Of a stretch of 64,000 nucleotides of DNA, positions 25,342 to 34,600 are shown one piece after another. Position 1 is the stretch's first letter. Every line of letters starts with the position of its first letter. This stretch comes from Tistrella mobilis KA081020-065 (GTDB taxonomy: Bacteria > Pseudomonadota > Alphaproteobacteria > Tistrellales > Tistrellaceae). Under the pieces are notes generated by a model. The model was not told the origin of the DNA. It ran no database searches and saw only the letters and a list, made by a program, of their open reading frames with translations. The stretch spans positions 186,001 to 250,000 of the forward strand of contig NC_017966.1 of the NCBI RefSeq assembly GCF_000264455.2, in the 5' to 3' direction. Position numbers and translations under genes: made by a program.

Positions 25342-26739
25342 ATGAAGGATATTTCCTGCAAGCTGCTGGTGATCGGCGCCGGCCCGGGCGGTTATGTCTG
25401 CGCGATCCGTGCCGGCCAGCTGGGCGTCGACACCGTGATCGTCGAGGCGAAAAAGCCGGGCGGCACCTGCCTGAATGTCGGCTGCATCCCCTCCAAGGCG
25501 CTGATCCACGCGGCCGAGGAGTTCGAGAAGCTGGTGCATATGGCCGAGGGCCAATCGCCGCTCGGCATCACCGCCACGGCGCCGAAGATCGATCTGGCCC
25601 GCACCGTCGCCTGGAAGGACCAGATCGTCGGCCGGCTGACCGGCGGCGTGTCGGGCCTGCTCAAGAAGGCGCGGGTCAAGGTGGTTCAGGGCCATGCCCG
25701 TTTCCGCGACGGCAAGACGGTCGAGGTCGAAACCGAAACCGGGCTTCAGGTGATCAGGGCCGAAGCGGTGGTCATCGCCACGGGCTCCGAGCCGGTCGAG
25801 CTGCCCTTCCTGCCCTTCGGCGACCGGGTGATCTCGTCGACCGAGGCGCTGGCGCTCACCTCGGTGCCGGAGCGCTTCGTGGTGGTCGGCGCCGGCTATA
25901 TCGGCCTCGAACTCGGCACCGCCTATGCGAAGCTGGGCGCGAAGGTGACGGTGGTCGAAAGCCAGTCGCGCATCCTGCCGCTCTATGATGCCGAGCTGAC
26001 CCGGCCTGCCGCGAAGCGGCTGGAAGAGCTGGGCGTAGAGGTGCTGACCGGTGCGAAGGCGCGCGGCCTGTCGCGCGGCGGCGACGGGCTGGTGGTCGAA
26101 ACCCAAAACGGGGACGAGATCACCCTGCCGGCCGACAAGATCCTGGTCACCGTCGGCCGCCGCCCGGCCACGCGCGGCTGGGGGATGGAGGAACTGGTGC
26201 TCGACATGCAGGGGCCCTTCATCTCGGTGGGCGAGCGCTGCCAGACCTCGATGCGCGGCATCTATGCCATCGGCGACGTCACCGGAGAGCCGATGCTGGC
26301 TCATCGCGCCATGGCCCAGGGCGAGATGGTCGCCGAGATCATCGCCGGCCATAACCGGGTCTGGGACAAGCGCTGCATCCCGGCGGTCTGCTTCACCGAC
26401 CCCGAAATCGTGACCGCCGGCCTCTCGCCCGACGAGGCGAAGCGGTTGGGCACCGAGGTCAAGACCGCCCAGTTCCCGTTCACGGCTAATGGCCGCGCGA
26501 TGACGAAACTGGGCGAGCAGGGCTTCGTGCGGGTGGTCTTCCGCGCCGACAACAATCTGGTGCTGGGCATCCAGGCCACCGGCCAGGGCGTCTCGGAACT
26601 CTCCGCCGCCTTTGCGCTCGCCATCGAAATGGGCGCGCGTCTGGAAGACATCGCCGGCACCATCCACGCCCACCCCACCCAGGGCGAGGCCTTCCAGGAG
26701 GCGGCGCTCAAGGGCCTGGGCCACGCCCTGCATATCTGA
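25342..26739 (+). CDS. lpdA: Dihydrolipoyl dehydrogenase, E3 of the branched-chain complex
   Basis: 465 residues. FAD-binding [17 protein letters not shown], the redox disulfide Cys43/Cys48 in [13 protein letters not shown], the NAD-binding [10 protein letters not shown] and the catalytic His-Glu pair in [12 protein letters not shown] are all present. It reoxidises the lipoyl arm using NAD. Last gene of the bkd operon. The 3' end of the gene is partly duplicated in the DNA immediately after its stop codon. Confidence 0.95.
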   Translation: MKDISCKLLVIGAGPGGYVCAIRAGQLGVDTVIVEAKKPGGTCLNVGCIPSKALIHAAEEFEKLVHMAEGQSPLGITATAPKIDLARTVAWKDQIVGRLTGGVSGLLKKARVKVVQGHARFRDGKTVEVETETGLQVIRAEAVVIATGSEPVELPFLPFGDRVISSTEALALTSVPERFVVVGAGYIGLELGTAYAKLGAKVTVVESQSRILPLYDAELTRPAAKRLEELGVEVLTGAKARGLSRGGDGLVVETQNGDEITLPADKILVTVGRRPATRGWGMEELVLDMQGPFISVGERCQTSMRGIYAIGDVTGEPMLAHRAMAQGEMVAEIIAGHNRVWDKRCIPAVCFTDPEIVTAGLSPDEAKRLGTEVKTAQFPFTANGRAMTKLGEQGFVRVVFRADNNLVLGIQATGQGVSELSAAFALAIEMGARLEDIAGTIHAHPTQGEAFQEAALKGLGHALHI

Positions 26740-26790
26740 CCGGGCATATCTGACCGGGCCACGCCCTGTATATTCGGCCGGGCCACGCCG
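26719..26790 (+). repeat. Duplicated 3' end of lpdA
   Basis: The last codons and stop region (GGCCACGCCCTGCATATCTG) recur with small changes from about 26757 (GGCCACGCCCTGTATATTCG), and CATATCTGACCGGGC occurs twice in tandem around the stop codon. It looks like a small slippage duplication. The rest of 26740-27056 holds a terminator hairpin and the promoter region for the next genes. Confidence 0.55.
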
Positions 26791-26802
26791 GCGACCACAT
26801 CG

Positions 26803-26831
26803 CGGCCACGCTCCCCTTGGGGGCGTGGCCG
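26803..26831 (+). terminator. Terminator hairpin after the bkd operon
   Basis: Arms CGGCCACGC (26803-26811) and GCGTGGCCG (26823-26831) pair perfectly, and the CTCCCC/GGGGG inner bases extend the stem with one bulge. The following bases GTCGTCGTT are only moderately T-rich. Confidence 0.65.
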
Positions 26832-27056
26832 TCGTCGTTCCGGTCTGTGATGGGCCCCTCTTGTGAGGCATCTCACCGGGATTAATGAACCACGGTCATA
26901 AAGCCGATCGGAAAATCGCCCCTAATCCTCTGGTGCCGGCGCGCCATCTTCTTCATCTACCGGACCCGCATCCGCCGCCTGGCGGCGCAATAACCTCAAG
27001 GACATGGGCGCGGGACGGAGGTGAGACGACAAACAGGCGGAACGGGGACAAGAGCC

Positions 27057-27515
27057 ATGGCCTTCGACATCACGATCAACGGCGCCCGCCATCAGGTGGA
27101 CGTCGACGGCGACACGCCGTTGCTTTGGGTGCTGCGCGACGTGCTGGGGATGACCGGCACCAAATTCGGCTGCGGTGCAGCACTCTGCGGGGCCTGCACG
27201 GTGCATATGGACGGCCAGCCGATCCGGTCCTGCATCACGCCCGTGGAGGCGGTGGGCGAGGCGCCGATCACCACCATCGAGGCGCTGGAGACCCTGCCGG
27301 TCGGCCCGGCGCTGCAGGCGGCCTGGGTGGCGCTGGACGTGCCGCAATGCGGCTATTGCCAGTCGGGGCAGTTGATGTCAGCCGCGGCCCTGTTGACGGA
27401 AACACCCAAGCCGTCCGATGCCGAGATCGACGGCGCCATGTCGGGCAATGTCTGCCGCTGCGGCACCTATCCCCGCATCCGTGCGGCCATCCATCGCGCC
27501 GCCGGCGCGGTCTGA
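27057..27515 (+). CDS. Molybdenum hydroxylase small subunit with two 2Fe-2S clusters (IorA-like)
   Basis: 152 residues. The plant-type 2Fe-2S domain has Cys39, 44, 47 and 59; the second cluster uses Cys98, 101, 133 and 135 (CGYCQSGQ and CRCGTYPRI). These clusters carry electrons from the molybdenum centre of the large subunit encoded 17 bases downstream. The pair resembles isoquinoline 1-oxidoreductase IorAB and aldehyde or nicotinate-type hydroxylases that lack a FAD subunit. The electron acceptor, often a cytochrome c, is not encoded nearby. Substrate unknown. Confidence 0.92.
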   Translation: MAFDITINGARHQVDVDGDTPLLWVLRDVLGMTGTKFGCGAALCGACTVHMDGQPIRSCITPVEAVGEAPITTIEALETLPVGPALQAAWVALDVPQCGYCQSGQLMSAAALLTETPKPSDAEIDGAMSGNVCRCGTYPRIRAAIHRAAGAV

Positions 27516-27532
27516 GCGGGGAGCGCGATCCG

Positions 27533-29710
27533 ATGATCAATATCACGACGACCGGTATGACCCGGCGCAGCTTCCTGACGGCCGGTGCCGCCGTGACCGG
27601 CGGACTGGTCGTGTCGCTGACCCTGCCTTTGGGCATCCGCCCGGCCGATGCCGCCGCCGCTTCTGCCGATACGGCGCGCTTTGCCCCCAATGCCTTCATC
27701 CGCATCGATCATCAGGGCATCGCCACCCTGGTGATGCCGATGGTCGAAATGGGCCAGGGCGTCTATCAGGGCCAGGCCATGCTGATCGCCGAAGAGCTGG
27801 AGATCGGCCTGGATCAGGTCCGGCTGGAACATGCGCCGGCCGGTCCGGCCTATACCAACCCGCTGCTCGGCGGCCAGGTCACCGGCGGGTCGACCACGAT
27901 CCGGGCGATGTGGCAGCCGCTGCGCCAGGCGGGTGCCGTGGCCCGCACCCTGCTGGTTCAGGCCGCCGCCGCGCGCTGGGGCGTGGATCCCGCCGGCTGC
28001 ACCGCGCGCGATGGCCGGGTGCATGATGCCGCAGGTGGGCGCAGCTTCGGCTATGGCGAGCTGGTCGATGATGCCGCCCGGCTGCCGGTGCCCGATGCGG
28101 CGACCGTGCGGCTGAAGGATCCCGCCGATTTCCGCCTGATCGGCCAGCCGCTCCACCGGCTGGACACACCCGACAAGGTGAACGGTCGGGCCGCTTTCGG
28201 CATCGATGCCCGGCTGCCGGGCATGAAGATCGCCGCCATCGCCATCGCCCCGGTCTTCGGCGGCCGCCCCGCCGGGCTGGACGAGGCGGCGGCGAAGGCC
28301 GTGCGCGGCGTGCATCAGGTGGTGACGACCGACGAGGCCGTGGCCGTGATCGCCGACCATTGGTGGGCGGCCCATAAGGGGCTGGAGGCGGCCGCGATCC
28401 GCTGGCAGGACGGCGAGCATGGCGGCGTCAGCATGGCCGATCTGCGCGCCGATCTGGACGCCGCCTCGCGCCGCCCCGGCGCCGTGGCCCGCGACGAGGG
28501 CGGGGTGGATCAGGCGCTGGCAGGGGCGGCGCAGCGGCTGGAGGCGGTTTATGAACTGCCTTTCCTCGCCCATGCGGCGCTGGAGCCGATGAACTGCACC
28601 GTGCATGTCCATGACGGCGCCTGCGACATCTGGGTCGGCACCCAGATCCCCGGCATCGCCCAGGCGGTGGCGGCGGGCATTCTGGGCATCCCGGCCGAGA
28701 AGGTCACGATCCACAACCATCTGATCGGCGGCGGTTTCGGCCGGCGGCTGGAAGCGGACGGCATCGCCCATGCGGTGAAGATCGCCCGCCAGGTTTCGGG
28801 CCCGGTCAAGGTGGTGTGGAGCCGGGAGGAAGACATCCGCCACGATATGTACCGGCCCTATTACTACGATCGGTTGCAGGCCGGTCTCGGTGCCGACGGC
28901 CGTCCGGTGGCCTGGACGCATCGGGTCTCGGGCTCGTCGATCATGGCCCGCTTCGCCCCCGCCGCCGTCGTCAACGGCGTCGACCCCGATGGTGTCGAGG
29001 GTGCGGCCGAACCGCCCTATGCCTTCCCGGCGATCCGGGTGGAGTTCCAGCGGGTCGAACCGCGCCATGTGCCGACCAGCTGGTGGCGGGGTGTCGGCCC
29101 CACCCACAACATCTTCGTGGTCGAAAGCTTCATCGACGAGCTGGCGGCAGCTGCCGGCGCCGATCCGGTCGCTTATCGCCGCAGCCTGCTCGACGCCAAT
29201 CCGCGTGCCCGCGCTGTGCTCGACCGTGCCGCCGAGGCTGCCGGCTGGGGCGGGGCGCTACCGGCCGGCCATGGCCGCGGCGTCGCGCTTCAATACGCCT
29301 TCGGCAGTTATCTGGCGATGGTCGCAGAGGTGAAGGTCGCGGCCGATGGCGGGGTGCGGGTCCATCGCCTGGTTGCGGCGGTGGATTGCGGCCGCGCGGT
29401 CAACCCCGATCAGATCCGCGCCCAGATGGAAGGCGGCGCGATCTTTGGCCTGACGGCGGCACTTCATGGCGAGATCACCATCACCGATGGCCGGGTGGCG
29501 CAGGGCAATTTCGACACCTACCTGCCGATGCGCATCGACGAGGTGCCGGTGGTCGAAACCCATCTGATCGACAGCAGCGAGGCCCCGGGCGGCATCGGCG
29601 AAACCGCCACCGCCGCGGTCTCCCCCGCCGTCACCAACGCCATCTTCGCCGCCACCGGCAAACGCCTCCGCCGCCTGCCGATCGATCCGGCGGCGCTGAA
29701 GCGCGCGTGA
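27533..29710 (+). CDS. Molybdenum hydroxylase large subunit, molybdopterin-binding (IorB-like)
   Basis: 725 residues with a Tat signal at the N-terminus (MTRRSFLTAGAAVTGG), so the complex is probably exported folded. Xanthine-dehydrogenase-family features are visible: GQGVYQGQAMLIAEEL, IHNHLIGGGFGRRLE (molybdopterin contact) and the C-terminal SSEAPGGIGETATAAVSPAVTNAI carrying the base-catalyst Glu. It hydroxylates an aldehyde or N-heterocycle with water as oxygen source. It forms an operon with the 2Fe-2S subunit. No XdhC/CoxI-type maturation gene is seen here. Confidence 0.92.
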   Translation: MINITTTGMTRRSFLTAGAAVTGGLVVSLTLPLGIRPADAAAASADTARFAPNAFIRIDHQGIATLVMPMVEMGQGVYQGQAMLIAEELEIGLDQVRLEHAPAGPAYTNPLLGGQVTGGSTTIRAMWQPLRQAGAVARTLLVQAAAARWGVDPAGCTARDGRVHDAAGGRSFGYGELVDDAARLPVPDAATVRLKDPADFRLIGQPLHRLDTPDKVNGRAAFGIDARLPGMKIAAIAIAPVFGGRPAGLDEAAAKAVRGVHQVVTTDEAVAVIADHWWAAHKGLEAAAIRWQDGEHGGVSMADLRADLDAASRRPGAVARDEGGVDQALAGAAQRLEAVYELPFLAHAALEPMNCTVHVHDGACDIWVGTQIPGIAQAVAAGILGIPAEKVTIHNHLIGGGFGRRLEADGIAHAVKIARQVSGPVKVVWSREEDIRHDMYRPYYYDRLQAGLGADGRPVAWTHRVSGSSIMARFAPAAVVNGVDPDGVEGAAEPPYAFPAIRVEFQRVEPRHVPTSWWRGVGPTHNIFVVESFIDELAAAAGADPVAYRRSLLDANPRARAVLDRAAEAAGWGGALPAGHGRGVALQYAFGSYLAMVAEVKVAADGGVRVHRLVAAVDCGRAVNPDQIRAQMEGGAIFGLTAALHGEITITDGRVAQGNFDTYLPMRIDEVPVVETHLIDSSEAPGGIGETATAAVSPAVTNAIFAATGKRLRRLPIDPAALKRA

Positions 29711-29739
29711 GGCCGGCCCGGCCCATCTGATCCCTGATC

Positions 29740-29764
29740 GGCGGCGGCTGCCGAAGCCGCCGCC
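29740..29764 (+). terminator. Intrinsic terminator after the molybdenum hydroxylase genes
   Basis: A perfect 10-bp stem GGCGGCGGCT/AGCCGCCGCC with a 5-base loop, followed by GCTTCTTTCC. It begins 30 bases after the stop codon. Confidence 0.7.
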
Positions 29765-29782
29765 GCTTCTTTCCATCACAAT

Positions 29783-29799
29783 TGACTGACCGTCAGTCA
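29783..29799. promoter_or_regulatory. Perfect 17-bp TetR-type operator
   Basis: TGACTGAC-C-GTCAGTCA is a perfect palindrome of the type bound by many TetR/AcrR regulators. It lies 70 bases before the MFS gene whose downstream partner encodes a TetR protein, so autoregulation of the pair is likely. Confidence 0.75.
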
Positions 29800-29868
29800 T
29801 AATATAGACAGGGGAGGCAAACCGGCGGCAGCTCGCCGGGCGAGAGGGTCATCAGGGATGGATGCCGT

Positions 29869-31068
29869 ATGATGCACATAGCCGAACCTGCCACAGGCCC
29901 CGGAGCCCCGGGGCGGGTGGCGATCACGATCGCTTTCGTCCTGGTCTGCCTGAACCTCCGCATCGTTTTCGGCGGGGTCGGGCCGCTCCTGCCCTATATG
30001 TCGCTCGACCCGTTGACTGCCGGCGCGCTCACCGCCTTTCCGCCGCTATGCATGGGCCTGTTCGCGCCCCTCGGCGCCGTGGCAGGGCGGCGGCTGGGCG
30101 AGGCGCGTGCCCTGTTCGCGGCCATGGCGATCCTGACCGCCGGGATCCTGATCCGGTCCTGCGGGATGACCGGCCTGCTGGCGGGCACCGTCATCGCCAG
30201 CCTGGGCGTCGCGGCGCTGAACGTGCTGACGCCGGTCTTCGTGCGCCGCAATTTCGGCGGCCCCCGGATCGGGGTGATGATGGGGGTCTATGCCATGATG
30301 ATGGGCGGGGGTGGCGGCATCATGGCCGCGCTGGCGGTCCCGATCTATCATGCCGCGGGCGACAGCTGGCCGATCGCGCTGGCAGGCGCCGCAGTGCCCG
30401 CCGCCATCGCGCTGGCGATGCTGATTCCCCTGCTTGGCACGCCCCGTTCGCCCGCCGGTTCCAGTGGGGCGGGGCAGCGCTGGCACTGGCTGCTGAGACA
30501 CCCCACCGCCTGGAGTCTGGTCTGCTTCTTCGGCATCCAGTGCCTCGTCTTCTATGTGGTCCTGGCCTGGCTGCCGGCGATCTATGTCGACAAGGGGGTG
30601 TCCCCCGCCACGGCCGGCCTCTATCTCGCCCTCTGCATCCTGGCGGTGGCCGCTGGCGGCTTCTTCGGGCCGACGCTCGCCGCGCGCCGGGATGATCACC
30701 GCGGTCATATCCTCGTCTGTATCGCGCTCTGCATCACCGGTCTCGCCGGCGTTCTTCTGGCGCCAGCGGAAACCGGGGTCGTCTGGTCGGTCATCCTCGG
30801 GCTCGGCATGGGGGCGGGCCAGGGCATCCCCGGCGTCCTCTATGCCAGGCGGACCGCCGACCATCTCGGCATGATGCAGCTCTCGGGCATGGTGCAGAGC
30901 TTCGGCTATCTGATCGCCGCCACGGGGCCGGTCATGGCCGCGGCGCTGCATGGCTGGAGCGGCGGCTGGGCCTGGCCGATCGGTGTCCTGCTCGGCCTGC
31001 TCGTCTTCAACGGGTTTGCGGGGCTGCGCGGCGGTCGCGATCATGTCATCGGCGCGGACGGCAGATGA
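29869..31068 (+). CDS. MFS transporter, CynX/NimT-like
   Basis: 399 residues with about 12 hydrophobic helices. The sequence pattern (VCLNLRIVFGGVGPLLPYM near the start, FFGIQCLVFYVVLAWLPAIY at the start of the second half) matches the cyanate/nitroimidazole transporter group. It may export the ligand sensed by the TetR protein encoded 53 bases downstream. The start at 29869 is ATGATG; the 5' flank contains the 17-bp operator. Confidence 0.88.
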   Translation: MMHIAEPATGPGAPGRVAITIAFVLVCLNLRIVFGGVGPLLPYMSLDPLTAGALTAFPPLCMGLFAPLGAVAGRRLGEARALFAAMAILTAGILIRSCGMTGLLAGTVIASLGVAALNVLTPVFVRRNFGGPRIGVMMGVYAMMMGGGGGIMAALAVPIYHAAGDSWPIALAGAAVPAAIALAMLIPLLGTPRSPAGSSGAGQRWHWLLRHPTAWSLVCFFGIQCLVFYVVLAWLPAIYVDKGVSPATAGLYLALCILAVAAGGFFGPTLAARRDDHRGHILVCIALCITGLAGVLLAPAETGVVWSVILGLGMGAGQGIPGVLYARRTADHLGMMQLSGMVQSFGYLIAATGPVMAAALHGWSGGWAWPIGVLLGLLVFNGFAGLRGGRDHVIGADGR

Positions 31069-31121
31069 AACCCGCCGGCGGATGGGCTATCACTGCGAAA
31101 ACGACCTGAAGGGGGCGGTAA

Positions 31122-31727
31122 ATGACCGGGGCAGCCGACAAGCGGCCAAGAACCAAGCCGGCGGAAATCCGTCGCGACGAGTTGATGGATGCGGCGGAGT
31201 CCCTGTTTCTGAGGAAGGGGTTTGCCGCGACGAGCGTGGGGGAGATCGTTGCGGAAGCCGATGTCGCCAAAGGCACCTTCTATCTGTACTTCAAGACCAA
31301 GGACGATGTCCTGGACGCCCTCCGCACCAGATTTATCGAGGGGTTCTGTGAAAAGCTGGACCTGGCCCTGGCCGCCGGGGATCGGGACTGGTCCGGTCGC
31401 ATCGATATCTGGGTCAGGACCTGCGTGAACGCCTGGCTCGACAGCGTGGCGCGGCATGATCTGGTGTTTCATCAGCACGCGCCGGCCGATCGGGCCATGA
31501 AGGCCGACAATCTCGTGATCCTCCGCCTGGCGACGCTCCTGGAGCAGGGGGCGCAGGCGGGGGCCTGGACGATCGATCACCCGCGCATGGTCGCGGTGAT
31601 GCTGTTCGACGCCCTGCACGGCGCGGTTGATGACAGTCTCGCCGCGAAGACACCGCTGAGCCGGGCGCAGCTGATCGCTCTGATCACCAGGTTCTATCGC
31701 CGGGCCCTCGCCATCGATCAGGGCTGA
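31122..31727 (+). CDS. TetR/AcrR family transcriptional regulator
   Basis: 201 residues. The N-terminal helix-turn-helix is clear (SVGEIVAEADVAKGTFYLYFKTKDDV, about residues 38-63), and the C-terminus is a TetR ligand-binding domain. It is co-directional with the MFS gene and probably represses both through the palindrome at 29783-29799, as TetR-transporter pairs usually do. GGGGGCGG precedes the ATG. Confidence 0.88.
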   Translation: MTGAADKRPRTKPAEIRRDELMDAAESLFLRKGFAATSVGEIVAEADVAKGTFYLYFKTKDDVLDALRTRFIEGFCEKLDLALAAGDRDWSGRIDIWVRTCVNAWLDSVARHDLVFHQHAPADRAMKADNLVILRLATLLEQGAQAGAWTIDHPRMVAVMLFDALHGAVDDSLAAKTPLSRAQLIALITRFYRRALAIDQG

Positions 31728-31780
31728 CGGCGGCCGGGCCAGAAGGCGGCGGCCCTGCCGCCCGGTCGGTCGCCGCCGTC
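31726..31780. terminator. Bidirectional terminator between convergent genes
   Basis: Outer arms GACGGCGG (31726-31733) and CCGCCGTC (31773-31780) enclose further GC-rich complementarity. The structure lies exactly between the stops of two convergent genes. Confidence 0.5.
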
Positions 31781-31787
31781 TCCCCCC

Positions 31788-32483
31788 TCAGGCCGCCGCC
31801 GCCTCCGCCTGCCAGCGGGCCACCATCTCGTCCGTCGTGGTCACGTCGCCGAACTGCAGGGCGAAATTGGTCAGCGCGCCGCAATGTTCTTCGGCCGTCA
31901 GGCTGGCATTGGCATCCGCCACCATGGTGGTGCGGTAGTTCAGCATCATCGCATCGCGCGCCGTGCTGTCGCAGCAGACATTGGTCATGGTGCCGGCCAC
32001 CGCGACCGCGGTGATACCGCGGGCCTTCAATGCCGCATCCAGATCCGATGCGCCCTGGATGAAGGCGCTGTAGCGGGTTTTGCCCACCACCAGATCTTCC
32101 GGCTGCACATCCAGCTCGGGCCAGAGGAAGGAGGGGCGTGCGGTTTCGGCCAGGGCGGCCGATCGCGCCTGCATGCGCTCCGGCCGCATCAGCACCCGGT
32201 GAAAATGCGGGATCTCGGCCAGGGCCTGATCGGTGTAAAGGGTGCGGATCCACACCACCGTTCCCCCGGCCGCGCGCAGCGCCGCCGCCAGCCGGTTGAC
32301 ATTGGGCACGATCGCGCGGGCCGCCGGCACCTCCGCCGGCATGCCCGGCTCCATGAACCAGATCTGAAGGTCCACCACCACCAGCGCGGTTTCGCGCGCG
32401 GGCAGGCGATGATGGACCAGCGGTGCCCCCTGGCGGGCCATGATCCGCGCCATCGCCCAATCCGGCATCACATATTCGTGCAT
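31788..32483 (-). CDS. Isochorismatase-like cysteine hydrolase (RutB-like)
   Basis: 231 residues, the length of RutB. The catalytic triad is visible: Asp38 in VVVDLQ, Lys135 in VVGKTRYSAF and Cys170 in TNVCCDSTARDA. RutB hydrolyses ureidoacrylate; relatives act on N-carbamoylsarcosine or nicotinamide. The start at 32483 has AAGG about ten bases upstream and begins MHEYVMPDWAM; longer in-frame extensions run into the promoter region and are unlikely. It is divergent from the NMT1-type ABC importer across a region with a GTATAC operator. Together with the M20 hydrolase it suggests cleavage of carbamoyl groups. Confidence 0.88.
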   Translation of the reverse strand: MHEYVMPDWAMARIMARQGAPLVHHRLPARETALVVVDLQIWFMEPGMPAEVPAARAIVPNVNRLAAALRAAGGTVVWIRTLYTDQALAEIPHFHRVLMRPERMQARSAALAETARPSFLWPELDVQPEDLVVGKTRYSAFIQGASDLDAALKARGITAVAVAGTMTNVCCDSTARDAMMLNYRTTMVADANASLTAEEHCGALTNFALQFGDVTTTDEMVARWQAEAAAA

Positions 32484-32544
32484 CTGATTAAACCTTGTGC
32501 AGTTTTGGTCCGCAACTCTGGGCCGGACCCGGTCTTCGGGGGCA

Positions 32545-32570
32545 GGTAAAATCGTATACAGTAGACAGTA
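32545..32570. promoter_or_regulatory. GntR-type operator (GTATAC core) in the divergent promoter
   Basis: AAAATCGTATACAGTAGACA has its GTATAC core at 32554-32559 and shares AATCGTATACAGTA exactly with the site at 35492-35505. It lies between the RutB-like gene and the ABC importer, so one regulator could control both. Confidence 0.6.
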
Positions 32571-32670
32571 GGCGAGCAACGGCGTTCTGGCCCGCGGTTT
32601 GCATTCACCGCTTCCCAGGCACATCACATGCCTCCGCAGGCGGAGGCCGGGTCAGGGGAATGGGGGACGG

Positions 32671-33723
32671 ATGATCAACCGGATCGGAGATCGGCAGAGG
32701 GGCGCTGTGGCGGCGGTGCTGGGCGCGATGCTGGCCACGATGGTGGCGGCGCAGCCGGCAGCGGCCGAAGAGCTGACCCGGGTCAGCTTCATGGAGCCGA
32801 TCCACTCGCTGTTCTACGCGCCGCTCTATGCCGCCGACGGCAAGGGCTTCTTCGCGGAAGAGGGCATCAAGGTCGATTTCGCGGTCTCGCAGGGCAGCGA
32901 CAAGGCGACGGCGGCGCTGCTCTCGGGCTCGGCCGATGTCGTGCTGGTGGGGCCTGAAACCGCAGTCTATATCGCGGGCGGCCGTTCGCCGGTGAAGACG
33001 AAGATCTTCTCGGGCCTGACGGCCACCGACGGCTCGTTCCTGATGGGGCGCGAAGGCACGGCAGGGGCGGCGGCCGATGGCAGCTTCGACTGGTCGGCGC
33101 TCAAAGGCGCCACGATCATGTCCTGGCGCAAAGGCAGTGCGCCGGCGCTGTTCATGGAGGCGGCGCTGCGCAAGGCCGGGCTCGACCCCGAAACGGACGT
33201 CACGCTGGTCACCAACACCGCCATTCCGGCCAGGGTCGGCGCCTTCATGGCCGGCATCGCCGATTACGGCACCTTCTTTGAGCCCGACGTCTCGCGGATC
33301 GAGGCCGAGGGCAAGGCCAAGGCGCTCGCCAATGTCGGCGGCGCCGTCGGCCGGATCGACTACACGGTCTTTGTCGCGACCGACCCCTTCATCGCGCAGC
33401 ATCCCGACATCATCCAGGGCTGGACCGATGCCATCGCCCGCGGCCTCGCCTGGACGGCGAGCGCCGATCCGGCCGAGGTGGCGGGCGTGCTCGCGCCCTA
33501 TTTCCCGGGCGTCGACCAGGGGCTGCTGGCCGAGAGCGTGGTTCGTCACCGTACCGCGGGCATCTGGAAGACGTCGCCGCTGGTCGAGCCGGCGGCGATC
33601 GACGGCCTCCAGACCCTGCTGACCGAGGCCGGCATTCTGAAGCCCGAGGCGCGCGTCGCCTATGAGGACGTGGTGGCGACCCGCTTCGCCGAGGCCGCGC
33701 CCAAGGCGGTCGCCGCGAAGTGA
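32671..33723 (+). CDS. ABC transporter substrate-binding protein, NMT1/SsuA-like
   Basis: 350 residues with a signal peptide (hydrophobic region about 11-28, cleavage near AAAEE). The mature start TRVSFMEPIHSLFYAPLYAADGKGFFAEEGIKVDF is the NMT1/SsuA pattern. It is the first gene of a complete importer: ATPase and permease follow within 40 bases of each other. The start at 32671 follows GGGGGACGG; longer ORF versions overlap the operator. The ligand is unknown; the context favours a small nitrogen-containing compound processed by amide or carbamoyl hydrolases. Confidence 0.9.
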   Translation: MINRIGDRQRGAVAAVLGAMLATMVAAQPAAAEELTRVSFMEPIHSLFYAPLYAADGKGFFAEEGIKVDFAVSQGSDKATAALLSGSADVVLVGPETAVYIAGGRSPVKTKIFSGLTATDGSFLMGREGTAGAAADGSFDWSALKGATIMSWRKGSAPALFMEAALRKAGLDPETDVTLVTNTAIPARVGAFMAGIADYGTFFEPDVSRIEAEGKAKALANVGGAVGRIDYTVFVATDPFIAQHPDIIQGWTDAIARGLAWTASADPAEVAGVLAPYFPGVDQGLLAESVVRHRTAGIWKTSPLVEPAAIDGLQTLLTEAGILKPEARVAYEDVVATRFAEAAPKAVAAK

Positions 33724-33760
33724 TCCGGGCGATGCATCATTCATCTTGGGGAGACAGACT

Positions 33761-34600
33761 ATGACCATCGGCTCCGTCCTGGATCGGGCCTCTCCGGATC
33801 TGGCCACCGTGGCGGCGGAGGTGCCGCCACGGATCTCGTTCCGCAATGTCGGCCTGCGCTATTTCAGCCCGCGCGGCGAGACCGAGGCGCTGCGGGGGAT
33901 CGATCTCGACATCCGCCCGGGGGAATTCGTCGCCATCGTCGGCCAGTCGGGCTGTGGCAAGAGCACGCTGCTCTCGCTCCTTGCAGGGCTCGTGCCGCCG
34001 GGCAGCGGTACGGTGGCGATCGACGGCGTGCCGGTCACCGGCCCCGGCCGGCGGGTGGGGTTCATGCTCCAGCAGGACACGCTGTTCGAGTGGCGCACGA
34101 TCCTGGAAAACACCCTGCTCGGGCCTGAACTTCAGGGCGGCGACATGGCGGCCGCCCGGCGCCGGGCCGAGGCGCTGCTCACCCGCTATGGCCTGGGCGA
34201 GTTCATGCACCACAAGCCCGGCCAGCTGTCGGGCGGCATGCGCCAGCGCGCGGCGCTGGCCCGGACCATGTGTCTGGAGCCCGACATCCTGCTGCTCGAC
34301 GAGCCGTTCTCGGCGCTCGATTTCCAGACCCGGCTGATGCTGGCCGACGAGATCGCCGACATCATCCGGCGTGAGGGCAAGACCGCGATCCTGGTCACCC
34401 ACGACATCCCGGAAGCCATCTCCATGGCCGACCGGGTGGTGGTGCTGAGCCGCCGGCCCGGGCGGATCCGGGCCATTCACGACATCGCCTTCCCCAGCGC
34501 CGGCGGCACGCGCCCGCGGGCGATGGCGGTGCGCGAGACCCCGGAATTTCCCCATCTTTTCAACCTGGTCTGGGAGGAGCTTGAGGTTCATGCGGAGTGA
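33761..34600 (+). CDS. ABC transporter ATP-binding protein, nitrate/sulfonate/NMT1 class
   Basis: 279 residues. Walker A GQSGCGKST, Q-loop LQQDTLFEW, signature LSGGMRQR, Walker B ILLLDEP and the switch His in LVTHD are complete. It powers the importer formed with the flanking binding protein and permease. The ATG follows TTGGGGAGA. It overlaps the permease start by 11 bases. Confidence 0.93.
   Translation: MTIGSVLDRASPDLATVAAEVPPRISFRNVGLRYFSPRGETEALRGIDLDIRPGEFVAIVGQSGCGKSTLLSLLAGLVPPGSGTVAIDGVPVTGPGRRVGFMLQQDTLFEWRTILENTLLGPELQGGDMAAARRRAEALLTRYGLGEFMHHKPGQLSGGMRQRAALARTMCLEPDILLLDEPFSALDFQTRLMLADEIADIIRREGKTAILVTHDIPEAISMADRVVVLSRRPGRIRAIHDIAFPSAGGTRPRAMAVRETPEFPHLFNLVWEELEVHAE

Noticed and set aside
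26885-27532. A long upstream extension of the molybdenum hydroxylase large subunit
   Set aside because: It would read across the 2Fe-2S subunit gene in another frame; the Tat signal starts properly at 27533.
32484-32627. N-terminal extension of the RutB-like protein to 279 residues
   Set aside because: The extension reads through the divergent promoter and operator, lacks a ribosome-binding site and exceeds the family length; the ATG at 32483 is better supported.
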